This document shows positions 24,254 through 32,270 of a stretch of DNA of 43,267 nt, one piece after another; position 1 is the first letter of the stretch, and each line of letters opens with the position of its first letter. The notes under the pieces are model-generated. The model worked only from the letters and a program-made list of their open reading frames with translations, was not told where the DNA came from and searched no databases. The DNA lies in NCBI RefSeq assembly GCF_900129195.1, contig NZ_FQUY01000023.1, positions 1-43,267 of the forward strand, written 5' to 3'. Position numbers and translations under genes: made by a program. This stretch comes from Desulforamulus putei DSM 12395. Lineage in GTDB: Bacteria > Bacillota > Desulfotomaculia > Desulfotomaculales > Desulfotomaculaceae.

Positions 24254-25162
24254 ATGAGACAAGTGGTCTACTTAGATGAAATTATATTTGTAAACTTGGT
24301 GATGAACCTTACTGTGCTTTGGCTAACGTCCAGATTTATCGGGAAAAAAGGTTCCCCTGCCAGGATGATAACCGCTGCAGCAGTGGGGTGTATTTATGCC
24401 TTGGTGGTTTTTGTCCCCGGTTTGGGCCTGGCGGCTGGCTTGTATGCCAAATTATTGACAGCGGTTATGATGGTTTTAATAGCCTTTGGATTTGCCCCTT
24501 GGAAAAAGGTTTTGCGCAGTTTCCTTTATCTTTTGCTGGCTGGTTTTGCCGTGGGCGGGATTGCTTCCGGTCTGCACTACCTGTGGCAAAATACGCTGGT
24601 TGTTCAATCAGACGGCCGGTTGGCTGAAATTGGGTACAACAAGTGGCTGGTTTTATCCTGCACCGTAGCTTTGTGTTACTGTGCGGGGAAATGGGGAGCC
24701 ACCCTCTGGCTCAAGCGTGCAGGACAAACCGCCGATAAAATACCTTTGACTGTCACCCTGTGGGGGAAAAAGGTTTCCCTGGAGGCGCTGGTAGATACCG
24801 GCAACCAACTGGTCGATCCCTTGAGTCAGCACCCGGTTGTGATTGTGGAATATGAAGTTTTGAAGCCATTGCTGCCTGAAGAAATTTGCGGGCTTTTCCA
24901 TGAGGGGAAGACCCGGGACGGGTCTCACATGATCCTGTCCCTGTCCGAAACATCCTACGCCAAACGCCTGAGGTTGATACCCTTTCAGTCCCTGGGCAGG
25001 GAGAACGGTATATTATTAGGAATTCGACCGGATGTCATTGAAATCCGCTATAACGATAAAAAGCAGCAGGTTAAAGATGTGGTGGTAGGAATTTATGATC
25101 AAAAACTTAGTCCTGAGACCGCCTACAGGGCTTTGCTGCACCCGCAATTGCTGGCTTCTTAG
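24254..25162 (+). CDS. spoIIGA: sigma-E processing peptidase SpoIIGA
   Basis: A 302-residue membrane-embedded aspartic protease that cleaves pro-sigma-E at the sporulation septum after signalling by SpoIIR. The N-terminal half has about five hydrophobic segments beginning VVYLDEIIFVNLVMNL. The C-terminal half carries the protease motif EALVDTGNQLVDPLS with catalytic Asp181, close to the position in B. subtilis. Near the end RLIPFQSLGRENGILLGIRPD is typical of the family. ATG 24254 follows a GGGG-rich site. It is transcribed with sigE, its substrate gene, 33 bases downstream. Confidence 0.93.
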   Translation: MRQVVYLDEIIFVNLVMNLTVLWLTSRFIGKKGSPARMITAAAVGCIYALVVFVPGLGLAAGLYAKLLTAVMMVLIAFGFAPWKKVLRSFLYLLLAGFAVGGIASGLHYLWQNTLVVQSDGRLAEIGYNKWLVLSCTVALCYCAGKWGATLWLKRAGQTADKIPLTVTLWGKKVSLEALVDTGNQLVDPLSQHPVVIVEYEVLKPLLPEEICGLFHEGKTRDGSHMILSLSETSYAKRLRLIPFQSLGRENGILLGIRPDVIEIRYNDKKQQVKDVVVGIYDQKLSPETAYRALLHPQLLAS

Positions 25163-25195
25163 GAGCCTAAGGAATGGGTTCAGGGAGGGAGATGC

Positions 25196-25921
25196 TTGAA
25201 AAACGCCTGGCATTTTAAAATACTGATCCGGCTCTATGTGGCCCGGGTTATTCACTGGCTGGGGTACCGGCAGGAAGTTCATTATGTAGGCAGCAGTGAA
25301 GCTTTGCCCCCGCCGCTTTCCAACGATGAAGAGAATGATTTGATTGAGCGGCTGGGCAGCGGGGACGTCAAGGTCAAAAATATACTTATTGAAAGAAACC
25401 TGCGGCTGGTGGTGTATATTGCCAGAAAGTTTGAAAATACCGGTGTGGGTATCGAGGACTTGGTATCCATCGGCACCATTGGTTTAATTAAAGCCGTCAA
25501 CACCTTCGACCCGCATAAAAAAATAAAGCTGGCCACTTATGCTTCCCGATGCATTGAAAATGAAATTTTAATGCATCTGCGAAGAAATAACAAAACCCGT
25601 TCGGAAGTTTCCTTTGATGAACCCTTAAATATAGATTGGGACGGTAACGAATTACTCCTGTCCGATGTGCTGGGAACGGAAACGGATATTATTTACAAAA
25701 ACCTGGAAGAGGAAGTGGACAAGAAGCTGCTGCACCAGGCCCTGCTGAAATTATCCGGTCGTGAGAGGCGAATTATGGAGCTTCGTTTTGGGCTAAACAA
25801 CGGGTCAGAAAAAACCCAAAAGGAAGTGGCTGATATGTTGGGGATCTCCCAATCTTATATTTCCCGGTTGGAAAAGCGAATTATTAAGCGTTTAAAAAAA
25901 GAAATTCATCGCCTGGAGTAA
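25196..25921 (+). CDS. sigE: RNA polymerase sporulation sigma-E factor (pro-form)
   Basis: A 241-residue sigma-70 family protein controlling early mother-cell genes. The first 29 residues form a hydrophobic/basic pro-sequence. Cleavage is expected just before [13 protein letters not shown], by comparison with B. subtilis pro-sigma-E. Region 2 shows [17 protein letters not shown], then [19 protein letters not shown] and [17 protein letters not shown]; region 4 shows the helix-turn-helix [23 protein letters not shown] 25196 follows GGAGGGAG. It forms an operon with spoIIGA and ends at a strong terminator. Confidence 0.96.
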   Translation: MKNAWHFKILIRLYVARVIHWLGYRQEVHYVGSSEALPPPLSNDEENDLIERLGSGDVKVKNILIERNLRLVVYIARKFENTGVGIEDLVSIGTIGLIKAVNTFDPHKKIKLATYASRCIENEILMHLRRNNKTRSEVSFDEPLNIDWDGNELLLSDVLGTETDIIYKNLEEEVDKKLLHQALLKLSGRERRIMELRFGLNNGSEKTQKEVADMLGISQSYISRLEKRIIKRLKKEIHRLE

Positions 25922-25951
25922 TTTGAAAGAGACAGCAATATGGAGAGTTAG

Positions 25952-25991
25952 CCCTAAAAACAACGTATAGAGGTTGTTTTTGGGGTTTTTT
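25952..25991 (+). terminator. Rho-independent terminator of spoIIGA-sigE
   Basis: A 13-bp stem (25952-25964 with 25973-25985, one T-G pair) has an 8-base loop and is followed by six Ts. Confidence 0.85.
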
Positions 25992-26008
25992 ACTGCCCTC
26001 GAATACAT

Positions 26009-26038
26009 GTATATAAGAAATTTGCCAAGGTAATAATG
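26009..26038 (+). promoter_or_regulatory. putative sigma-F promoter of sigG
   Basis: GTATA at 26009-26013 and GGTAATAATG at 26029-26038 with a 15-base spacer. This fits the sigma-F pattern as I recall it (GYWTA, about 15 bases, GGNNANAHTR) at every specified position. It lies between the sigE terminator and sigG, about 75 bases before the start codon. sigG transcription by sigma-F is the known arrangement in B. subtilis. Confidence 0.6.
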
Positions 26039-26112
26039 AACCTGTAAGGTCAAGAGCAAACGTTTTATCACTGGTACCACCGGTATTAGAAACAACGTTG
26101 GGAGGCCGATCA

Positions 26113-26886
26113 ATGCTGGTAAACAAGGTCGAGATCTGCGGAGTGAATACATCCAAACTTCCTGTACTAACAAACAGTCAGATGAGAACTTTGTTTGAAG
26201 CAATGCAACAAGGAGATAAGGATGCCAGAAATGAGCTGATTAACGGCAATCTCAGGTTGGTACTCAGTGTTATACAACGTTTTACCAACCGTGGCGAGTA
26301 TGTGGACGACCTGTTCCAAGTAGGCTGCATCGGCCTCATGAAGGCCATCGATAATTTTGACCTGAGCCAAAACGTAAAATTTTCTACCTATGCAGTGCCT
26401 ATGATCATCGGTGAAATAAGGAGATACCTGCGTGACAACAACCCCATCCGGGTGAGCAGATCCCTGCGGGATGTTGCTTATAAAGCTTTGCAGGTGAGGG
26501 ACAGCCTGGTCAATAAATATTCCAGGGAACCCTCCATAAATGAAATTGCCGGAGAACTAAAAATACCCAGGGAAGAAATCATCTTTGCTCTGGATGCCAT
26601 CCAGGAGCCCATCTCCCTGTTTGAACCCATCTATCATGACGGGGGAGACCCCATTTTTGTGATGGATCAAATCAGTGACGAAAAAAACCAGGACTTAAGC
26701 TGGCTTGAGGAGATTTCCATCCGGGATGCCTTAACAAGGCTCAGTGACAGGGAAAAGCATATTTTAACGCTGCGGTTTTTTGAAGGAAAGACACAAATGG
26801 AGGTGGCCGAGGAAATCGGCATTTCCCAGGCTCAGGTTTCCCGCCTGGAGAAAGCTGCCCTCAACCACATGCGAAAGTATGTATGA
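26113..26886 (+). CDS. sigG: RNA polymerase sporulation sigma-G factor
   Basis: A 257-residue sigma-70 family protein for late forespore genes. The N-terminal VEICGVNTSKLPVL motif is diagnostic for sigma-G (the segment known for anti-sigma and Gin interaction). Region 2 shows NGNLRLVLSVIQRFTNRGEY followed by DDLFQVGCIGLMKAIDNFDL; region 4 shows QMEVAEEIGISQAQVSRLEK. ATG 26113 has GGGAGG seven bases upstream; a TTG 15 bases earlier lies inside that site. Separated from sigE by a terminator, so independently expressed. Confidence 0.96.
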   Translation: MLVNKVEICGVNTSKLPVLTNSQMRTLFEAMQQGDKDARNELINGNLRLVLSVIQRFTNRGEYVDDLFQVGCIGLMKAIDNFDLSQNVKFSTYAVPMIIGEIRRYLRDNNPIRVSRSLRDVAYKALQVRDSLVNKYSREPSINEIAGELKIPREEIIFALDAIQEPISLFEPIYHDGGDPIFVMDQISDEKNQDLSWLEEISIRDALTRLSDREKHILTLRFFEGKTQMEVAEEIGISQAQVSRLEKAALNHMRKYV

Positions 26887-26908
26887 TTTGAGAAGTGCGA
26901 TAAAGAAG

Positions 26909-26932
26909 TAGGGCTTTGAGGCCCTATTTTTT
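26909..26932 (+). terminator. Rho-independent terminator of sigG
   Basis: TAGGGC (26909-26914) pairs with GCCCTA (26921-26926) with a six-base loop and a T run to 26932. Confidence 0.75.
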
Positions 26933-26981
26933 GTGTAGAAGTAACAAGTTCTTGCATATACATTAATTGGGAGGTGGCAAA

Positions 26982-27251
26982 ATGATCAAGATTTCTGACC
27001 TGCGGGTAAGAGAGGTTGTAAATATAGTGGACGGAAGACGGTTGGGACTTATTAAAGACATTGACATTGATTTGGAAGCGGGTCGCATTGCCGCCATCAT
27101 TTTACCGGGACAAGGCCGCTTCCTGGGTCTTTTCGGGCGGGAAGACGAACTGATTGTCCCCTGGGATAAAATCAAAAAAATCGGCATTGATACCATCCTG
27201 GTAGAAATAGCCCCCTATCAGAACCCCGGGGAAGATTCCTTCCGTTATTAA
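26982..27251 (+). CDS. ylmC: YlmC/YmxH family PRC-barrel sporulation protein
   Basis: An 89-residue protein with a single PRC-barrel domain. The sequence KISDLRVREVVNIVDGRRLG followed by DIDLEAGRIAAIILPG and the late LIVPWDKIKKIGIDTILVE match the YlmC/YmxH family that accompanies sigG in spore formers. No enzymatic function is known. ATG 26982 follows GGGAGGTGG; the in-frame TTG at 26967 has no such signal. It sits alone between the sigG terminator and the AT-rich leader of the LUD operon. Confidence 0.88.
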   Translation: MIKISDLRVREVVNIVDGRRLGLIKDIDIDLEAGRIAAIILPGQGRFLGLFGREDELIVPWDKIKKIGIDTILVEIAPYQNPGEDSFRY

Positions 27252-27568
27252 AGCATTTATTATGTTAAGATTTGTTAAAATGTTATGACTGTTTGATAAA
27301 GGGCGGAACCCTTGCAAAAATGATTGCATTTTGTCGAAAACTTTAATATACTTAAATTCAGAAAATGGCTGGCTGATTAAAAAAGAATACAGTATATTAG
27401 GAAATGTTAATAAATAATTAGCATTTCTTAATTTTTTCTATTTTTGATCAGGGCGGAAGCCACATCTTGAGACGGGAACTGTGGTCAGACCATCATGCCC
27501 TCATAATGGTTAGAAAGTAAATTTTATTATAAAGGTTCCAAAAAAATATATCTTAAGAGGTGGATTGC
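27252..27568 (+). promoter_or_regulatory. AT-rich structured leader of the LUD operon with Spo0A box
   Basis: This 317-base non-coding stretch is very AT-rich apart from two short GC patches, both beginning AGGGCGGAA (27300 and 27450). The first forms a small AGGG/CCCT hairpin, followed by TGCAA/TTGCA. Around the second, AGGGC (27450-27454) can pair with GCCCT (27497-27501), enclosing CCACA/TGTGG (27460-27464 with 27480-27484). A consensus Spo0A box TTTGTCGAA lies at 27330-27338. I do not recognise a known riboswitch. A TAATAT at 27344-27349 could be a -10, but no -35 is at a usable distance. Confidence 0.5.
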
Positions 27569-28162
27569 ATGAGCGCCGTACAAGCGAAGATTCCTATGAA
27601 AGACGCTTACAGTGAATTTAAAGGGGAAGCTTTGTACGAAAAATTTAAAACCGCTGCCGAAGCATTATCCGCGGAAGTACACAGGGCGGCCAATCTGGAG
27701 GAGGCTCGTCAACTGGTTGCCAAATTAATTGGTGAATTGAAGATTGAGAAGGCTGTTTATGCTTCTTCCCCGTTGGTTGACGAAGTGGATATAAAAGCTA
27801 TCGGGAGCAAACTGGGCATTGTAATGACCGATGAGAATTTACGGCAGAACGCTGCGGACGCCGGTCTGGGCATTTCCCAACTGGACTATGCCATTGCTGA
27901 AATCGGTACGCTGGTAGGCAATGCCACCAGTATTGAAAGCCGCATGGTATCCATTCTGCCGCCGGTTCACATGGTATTTGTGCGGACCAAAAACCTTTTG
28001 CCCACTCTGTTAGATGCCATTGCTGTTTACAATAAAAACCTTGGCGAGCTTCCCAAATACCTCACCTTTGTCAGTGGTCCCAGCCGTACCGCGGACATTG
28101 AAAGGGTACTCACCATTGGCGTGCATGGTCCTGGAAGATTAATCATCGTGTTTATTGACTAG
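27569..28162 (+). CDS. LUD-domain protein, LutC/LldG-like
   Basis: A 197-residue LUD-domain protein related to LutC (LldG/YkgG), a subunit of the three-part lactate-oxidising complex LutABC. Visible family features are DAGLGISQLDYAIAEIGTLV, then ESRMVSILPPVHMVFV and, near the end, LTFVSGPSRTADIE followed by GVHGPGRL. ATG 27569 has AGAGGTGG six bases upstream. Ten bases separate it from the large Fe-S partner, so they form an operon. No lactate permease or D-lactate dehydrogenase is next to it, so lactate as substrate is inferred from the family alone. Confidence 0.88.
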   Translation: MSAVQAKIPMKDAYSEFKGEALYEKFKTAAEALSAEVHRAANLEEARQLVAKLIGELKIEKAVYASSPLVDEVDIKAIGSKLGIVMTDENLRQNAADAGLGISQLDYAIAEIGTLVGNATSIESRMVSILPPVHMVFVRTKNLLPTLLDAIAVYNKNLGELPKYLTFVSGPSRTADIERVLTIGVHGPGRLIIVFID

Positions 28163-28172
28163 GAGGTACAAC

Positions 28173-30317
28173 ATGGCGACAGCAAAATTAAAGCAAGAAA
28201 TTAATGCTGCCCTGCAAAAAGATAACTTAAAGGGTGCCCTGGGCCGTTTCGGGGAAGCCTATCCCGCCGCCCGCGAGAAGGCCTATGAAGGTAAGGATTT
28301 TGAAGCAATTCGCGAAAAAATTCGCATTGCTAAAAGCTACGCTGCAGAAAACATGGAGAAACTGGCTGACCAGTTTGCTGCCAATGCAGAGAAAAACGGC
28401 GCCATCGTGTTCCGGGCGAAAACCGCCCAGGAAGCCAAGGAATACATTCTTAAGGTGGCCAGGGAGAACAATGTAAACCACATTATTAAGTCCAAGTCCA
28501 TGGCTTCTGAAGAAATTCACCTCAACAAGTTCCTGAATGAAAACGGCATTCAGGATGTTGCGGAATCCGACCTGGGTGAATGGATTATTCAGCTCTGCGG
28601 CCAGCGTCCGTCTCATATGGTGATGCCCGCCATTCACATGACCCGTGGTGAAGTGGCTGAGGTTTTCTCCAAGGAAGTTAATGAAAACCTGGAGCCGGAT
28701 ATTCCCAAACTGGTTAAAGTGGCCAGGGAGAACCTGCGTAACAAATTCCTGCGGGCCGAAATGGGTATTTCCGGCGCCAACATTGCCGTGGCTGAAACCG
28801 GCACCATCGTGATGTGCACCAACGAAGGGAACGGCCGTCTGACCACCACCGTACCTCCGATACACGTTGTTCTGGTGGGTATAGAAAAACTGGTGGCGAA
28901 GTTTGAAGATGTAGGCCCCATCCTGGAAGCCCTGCCCCGCAGCGCCACCGGTCAGAAACTGACCAGTTATGTAACCATGATGACCGGGCCCACCGCCGCC
29001 ATTGACATGGACGGCAACATCATCGAGCAAAAGCAAATGCACATTGTGCTGATGGATAACGGTCGCACCGAAATGCGTAACGACCCCATTTTCAAACAAG
29101 CCCTGCAGTGTATCCGCTGTGCTTCCTGCCTCAACGTATGCCCCGTATTCCAGCAGGTGGGCGGACACGTGTATGGCGACGTGTACACCGGCGGTATCGG
29201 CACCATTCTGACTGCTTTCTTGAACAGCTTTGAAAAAGCCGGCGAACTGCAAAACCTCTGTCTGCGCTGCGAGCGCTGCAAGACTTTCTGTCCCGGTAAG
29301 GTTGACATTCCCAGCCTGATTGTGGAACTGCGCCGCCGTACCGTGAAGAAAGACGGACTGCCTATGGGTCAAAAGTTAATTCTGGAGAAGGTGCTGACCA
29401 ACCGTAAACTGTTCCATTCCTTGATCAGAACCGCCTCCCTGGCCCAAAAACCCTTTGTAAAGGGTAATATGATTCGTCACCTGCCCCTGTTCTTCTCCGG
29501 TCTCACCGAAGGCCGCAGCCTGCCTGCGGTTGCTTCTACACCGCTGCGTGACAGGGTCGGACACTCGGTACCCAGGGGTAAAGTAAAGGCCAGGGTTGCT
29601 TACTACGCCGGCTGCCTGGGCGACTTTGTCTATCCCGAACAGGGTGAAGCCGCCTACAAGGTGCTCAACAAAATGGGCATGGAAATTGTATTCCCCCTGG
29701 AGCAAACCTGCTGCGGTATTCCCGCCAGCCAGATGGGTGCTCCGGAGGTTGCCGTAAAATTGGCCAAGCAGAACATCGAGGCCTTTGAAAAGGAAAATGT
29801 GGACTACATTGTTTCCCTGTGCCCCACCTGCGTGGAGGTGCTGAAACACCACTACCTGGATCACTTCAAGGATGACCCGGCCTGGAGAGCCCGGGCCGAG
29901 AAAATTGCTGCCAAAGTCATTGATTTCGCTTCCTTCGTAGCCAAGCACGGCAAGGATCTCAAATTTAAGGGTCTGGGCATCAATGCAACCTACCACGATT
30001 CCTGTCACATGAAGCGGGCCCTGGGTGTTTGGCAAGAGCCCCGGGAGCTGCTGAGCAAGGCAGGGGTCAACATTACCGAAATGAAGGGCTGTGACGAGTG
30101 CTGCGGCTTCGGTGGTTCATACTCCATTAAGATGCCGGAAATCTCTCTGGCCATCCTGGACAAGAAACTGGCCAATGCCGAAGCCACCGGCGCCGGTGTA
30201 CTGGCTCTGGACTGCCCCGGTTGCAAAATGCAGATCAGCGGCGGCCTGGACGCCAAGGGCAAAAACATGGCCGTTAAGCACACCGCCGAACTGCTGGCAG
30301 AAGCTTTAAAAGAATAG
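28173..30317 (+). CDS. LutB-LutA fusion: LUD/4Fe-4S/CCG-domain protein (LldF-LldE-like)
   Basis: A 714-residue fusion of two subunits that are separate in Bacillus. Residues about 60-300 are the LUD domain (SMASEEIHLNKFLNENG, then AETGTIVMCTNEGNGR). Two 4Fe-4S motifs follow: CIRCASCLNVCP from Cys313 and CLRCERCKTFCP from Cys363. The C-terminal 250 residues are LutA-like with two CCG domains (CCGIPASQMG at about 513; CDECCGFGG from Cys640). Similar fusions occur in sulfate reducers, where they act in L-lactate oxidation (family knowledge). ATG 28173 follows AGGAGGT. It is soluble and ends at a terminator. The electron acceptor is unknown. Confidence 0.92.
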   Translation: MATAKLKQEINAALQKDNLKGALGRFGEAYPAAREKAYEGKDFEAIREKIRIAKSYAAENMEKLADQFAANAEKNGAIVFRAKTAQEAKEYILKVARENNVNHIIKSKSMASEEIHLNKFLNENGIQDVAESDLGEWIIQLCGQRPSHMVMPAIHMTRGEVAEVFSKEVNENLEPDIPKLVKVARENLRNKFLRAEMGISGANIAVAETGTIVMCTNEGNGRLTTTVPPIHVVLVGIEKLVAKFEDVGPILEALPRSATGQKLTSYVTMMTGPTAAIDMDGNIIEQKQMHIVLMDNGRTEMRNDPIFKQALQCIRCASCLNVCPVFQQVGGHVYGDVYTGGIGTILTAFLNSFEKAGELQNLCLRCERCKTFCPGKVDIPSLIVELRRRTVKKDGLPMGQKLILEKVLTNRKLFHSLIRTASLAQKPFVKGNMIRHLPLFFSGLTEGRSLPAVASTPLRDRVGHSVPRGKVKARVAYYAGCLGDFVYPEQGEAAYKVLNKMGMEIVFPLEQTCCGIPASQMGAPEVAVKLAKQNIEAFEKENVDYIVSLCPTCVEVLKHHYLDHFKDDPAWRARAEKIAAKVIDFASFVAKHGKDLKFKGLGINATYHDSCHMKRALGVWQEPRELLSKAGVNITEMKGCDECCGFGGSYSIKMPEISLAILDKKLANAEATGAGVLALDCPGCKMQISGGLDAKGKNMAVKHTAELLAEALKE

Positions 30318-30327
30318 TCTATAGAAT

Positions 30328-30359
30328 AGAGGTTGGGAGTAAGTCCCGGCCTCTTTTTT
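30328..30359 (+). terminator. Rho-independent terminator of the LUD operon
   Basis: An 11-bp stem (30328-30338 with 30344-30354, two T-G pairs) and a five-base loop are followed by a T run. Confidence 0.85.
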
Positions 30360-30371
30360 GCTTCTTTATTT

Positions 30372-30412
30372 CTGGTCATGGCCATCGGCCCTCAGCCCTC
30401 GGCCTTCGGCTT
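30372..30412. repeat. heptad repeat, TCGGCC family (LUD operon-splB gap)
   Basis: Units CTGGTCA, a 6-base TGGCCA, then TCGGCCC, TCAGCCC, TCGGCCT, TCGGCTT in phase. The sequence just upstream (GCTTCTTTATTT) resembles the leader modules before the arrays at 11334 and 12812. Confidence 0.65.
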
Positions 30413-30450
30413 TTCTTAAGTATCACTAAATGTACACAGAACAAATTTTA

Positions 30451-31509
30451 TTAAACCAAATACTCCACCCTGGCTGCCGGAAAGTACCGGTTCACCAGAT
30501 TTTCCATGTGTTCCTTTACCTCGGCCAGACTTTCCTTCGGGTATACGTACTTGCCGTAACCGAACTGGCCGTACTTGAATTGACGCTTTTCTTCATCCAT
30601 ATCCAGCCGGGAATGGGGGAAGATCTCGTTAATGTTATTTTTTGCCCGCCGGGTAAAGCGGTGGGTGATAAACTCAAAGGTCAGGTCCTGTCGGGACAGA
30701 GGGTCCAATACCCGGTCCAGTTCCTGGAAGAGTTCGCTGTAACCCTGCTGCCAGCCGTCATACAGTATGATGGGAGCCACCAGGAAACCCAGGGGGTAGC
30801 CAGCCCCGGCCACTTTGCCGGCAGCGGCTGCCCGTTCCTGCATGGAAGGGGTACCGTGCTCAAAATTTTTTATGACGGGTTCGGCGTTAAGACTGAAGCG
30901 GAACCGGGTACGGCCGTTGTGTTTGGCATCCAGCAGGGAATCCACATCGGTAAACTTGGTTACAAAGCGGAACCGGGCGTGTTCTTGCCGGCCAAAGAAC
31001 TCAATGATCTGCCTTAAAGCGCCGGTATACCGCTCCACGGGGATGGGGTCTGAAGTGGCAGCCCCTTCAAAAACGGTTTCTCCGGGCAGGCGCTCTTTTA
31101 TGTAGGACTTAGCCCTGTCTAATATTTCTTCGATGTTAACATATACCCTGAGATAAGGCTTCTTCCCCAGATTGGTCAGTAAATAGCAGTATTCGCATTT
31201 GCCGGGACAACTGGTCACCAGAGGGAGCTGGTAGTGGGCCGAAGGCTTGCAGGTTTGAAATTCTTTTCCCCTTCTTATCCCCACCACCAGGGTGCGCTTG
31301 GCTTCCATAAAGGCTTCCTGGGCCGTCTTGCCCGGGATGCCGGTAACCCGGTTGTGGGCGCCGGTCACCGTGACCGGGATCCCCTCGGACCGGAAGCGGT
31401 CCCGCAGCCTGCGGCCCAGTTCATACTCCAAAGCCGCCGGTTCGATAAAAACCCTTTTAGGAATAAAAATATTGGTTGCTGTGTTTTTTTTCAGTGTAGT
31501 GTTTGCCAT
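30451..31509 (-). CDS. splB: spore photoproduct lyase
   Basis: A 352-residue radical-SAM enzyme that reverses the thymine spore photoproduct during germination. The radical-SAM motif SCPGKCEYCYLLTNLGKKPY supplies the C-x3-C-x2-C ligands for the 4Fe-4S cluster. FEGAATSDPIPVE and FVTKFTDVDSLL are also family-like. Length is normal. I favour the start at 31509 (MANTTL), because AAGGAAG lies five bases upstream; the ATG at 31527 has no ribosome binding site. It is convergent with the LUD operon and divergent from nrdR. It supports the host being an endospore former. Confidence 0.93.
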   Translation of the reverse strand: MANTTLKKNTATNIFIPKRVFIEPAALEYELGRRLRDRFRSEGIPVTVTGAHNRVTGIPGKTAQEAFMEAKRTLVVGIRRGKEFQTCKPSAHYQLPLVTSCPGKCEYCYLLTNLGKKPYLRVYVNIEEILDRAKSYIKERLPGETVFEGAATSDPIPVERYTGALRQIIEFFGRQEHARFRFVTKFTDVDSLLDAKHNGRTRFRFSLNAEPVIKNFEHGTPSMQERAAAAGKVAGAGYPLGFLVAPIILYDGWQQGYSELFQELDRVLDPLSRQDLTFEFITHRFTRRAKNNINEIFPHSRLDMDEEKRQFKYGQFGYGKYVYPKESLAEVKEHMENLVNRYFPAARVEYLV

Positions 31510-31574
31510 CATATCTTCCTTTTTCATATTTATTTGATTTTATTTAAGTATTTCGCAGGTCTTTTGGATTATGT

Positions 31575-31601
31575 AACAGGGGACCCGCGTCCTGTTTTTT
31601 T
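31575..31601 (+). terminator. terminator-like hairpin in the splB-nrdR gap
   Basis: AACAGG..GGAC (31575-31584) pairs with GTCCTGTT with a GG bulge, and is followed by a long T run on the plus strand. No plus-strand gene ends here, so it is either a relic or ends a short unannotated transcript. Confidence 0.45.
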
Positions 31602-31690
31602 ATTTTTTCCATGGATGTTAAAAACGGGAGGAAATGAAAGGTAAGAACAACCATACCGTATAGATTGGTAAAATTTACTGATAAGCGGCA

Positions 31691-31719
31691 TTGACTCTCA
31701 ATATATGGTATTTTATAAT
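31691..31719 (+). promoter_or_regulatory. sigma-A promoter of nrdR-nrdDG, with possible operator
   Basis: TTGACT at 31691-31696 and TATAAT at 31714-31719 with a 17-base spacer, a near-consensus promoter. Just downstream lie a palindrome AACATATTGTT (31732-31742) and the dyad ACAAT...ATTGT (31743-31761). They could be operator sites for the encoded NrdR, although neither matches the NrdR box consensus I recall. Confidence 0.75.
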
Positions 31720-31794
31720 TAGTCTGCCCACAACATATTGTTACAATTATATTACCATTGTGAAGTAAACCCTATATCTTGGGGGTGACCGTAA

Positions 31795-32268
31795 GTGCGT
31801 TGTCCCTTTTGCAGTTTTCCGGAGAGCCGGGTGTTAGACTCCAGGCCGGCCGATGAAGGCAACAGTATCCGGCGCCGCAGGGAATGCGGTGAGTGTGGTA
31901 AAAGGTTTACCACCTATGAAAGGGTGGATGAACGACCCCTGGTGGTGGTGAAGAAGGACGGGCGGCGGGAGGTCTTTGACCGTAGCAAGTTGCTGGCCGG
32001 GTTAATGAAGGCCTGTGAAAAAAGGCCCGTACCCCTTCAGAAAATTGAAGATACTGTTCATTACATCGAGCGGGAACTGCGCAGCCACATGGAACTGGAA
32101 GTACCCAGCCATGTGGTGGGGGAACTGGTGATGAACCGGCTGCTGGAACTGGACGAGGTGGCCTATATTCGGTTTGCCTCGGTTTACCGGCGGTTTGGTG
32201 ATATCCAGAGTTTTCTCCAGGAAGTGGAGAAACTGTTAAAGAGTAAGGAGATAAAGGGGGCCCTGTAG
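31795..32268 (+). CDS. nrdR: transcriptional repressor NrdR
   Basis: A 157-residue regulator of ribonucleotide reductase genes. The N-terminal zinc ribbon MRCPFC...CGECGKRF has four cysteines, and the ATP-cone domain begins at about residue 48 (VVVKKDGRREVFDRSKL). In this family dATP/ATP binding controls oligomerisation and DNA binding. GTG 31795 follows GGGGGTGA. Two bases separate the stop from nrdD, so it is co-transcribed with the reductase it is expected to repress. Confidence 0.96.
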   Translation: MRCPFCSFPESRVLDSRPADEGNSIRRRRECGECGKRFTTYERVDERPLVVVKKDGRREVFDRSKLLAGLMKACEKRPVPLQKIEDTVHYIERELRSHMELEVPSHVVGELVMNRLLELDEVAYIRFASVYRRFGDIQSFLQEVEKLLKSKEIKGAL

Positions 32269-32270
32269 AG

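Noticed and set aside
27450-27510. Known riboswitch class in the LUD operon leader
   Set aside because: The conserved cores that I know for TPP, SAM, glycine, cobalamin, c-di-GMP, fluoride and T-box leaders are not present; only simple stems can be supported.
28227-29372. 381-residue open frame on the minus strand inside the LutB-LutA gene
   Set aside because: Antisense shadow of a clearly conserved gene with typical Phe/His/Gly-rich shadow composition.
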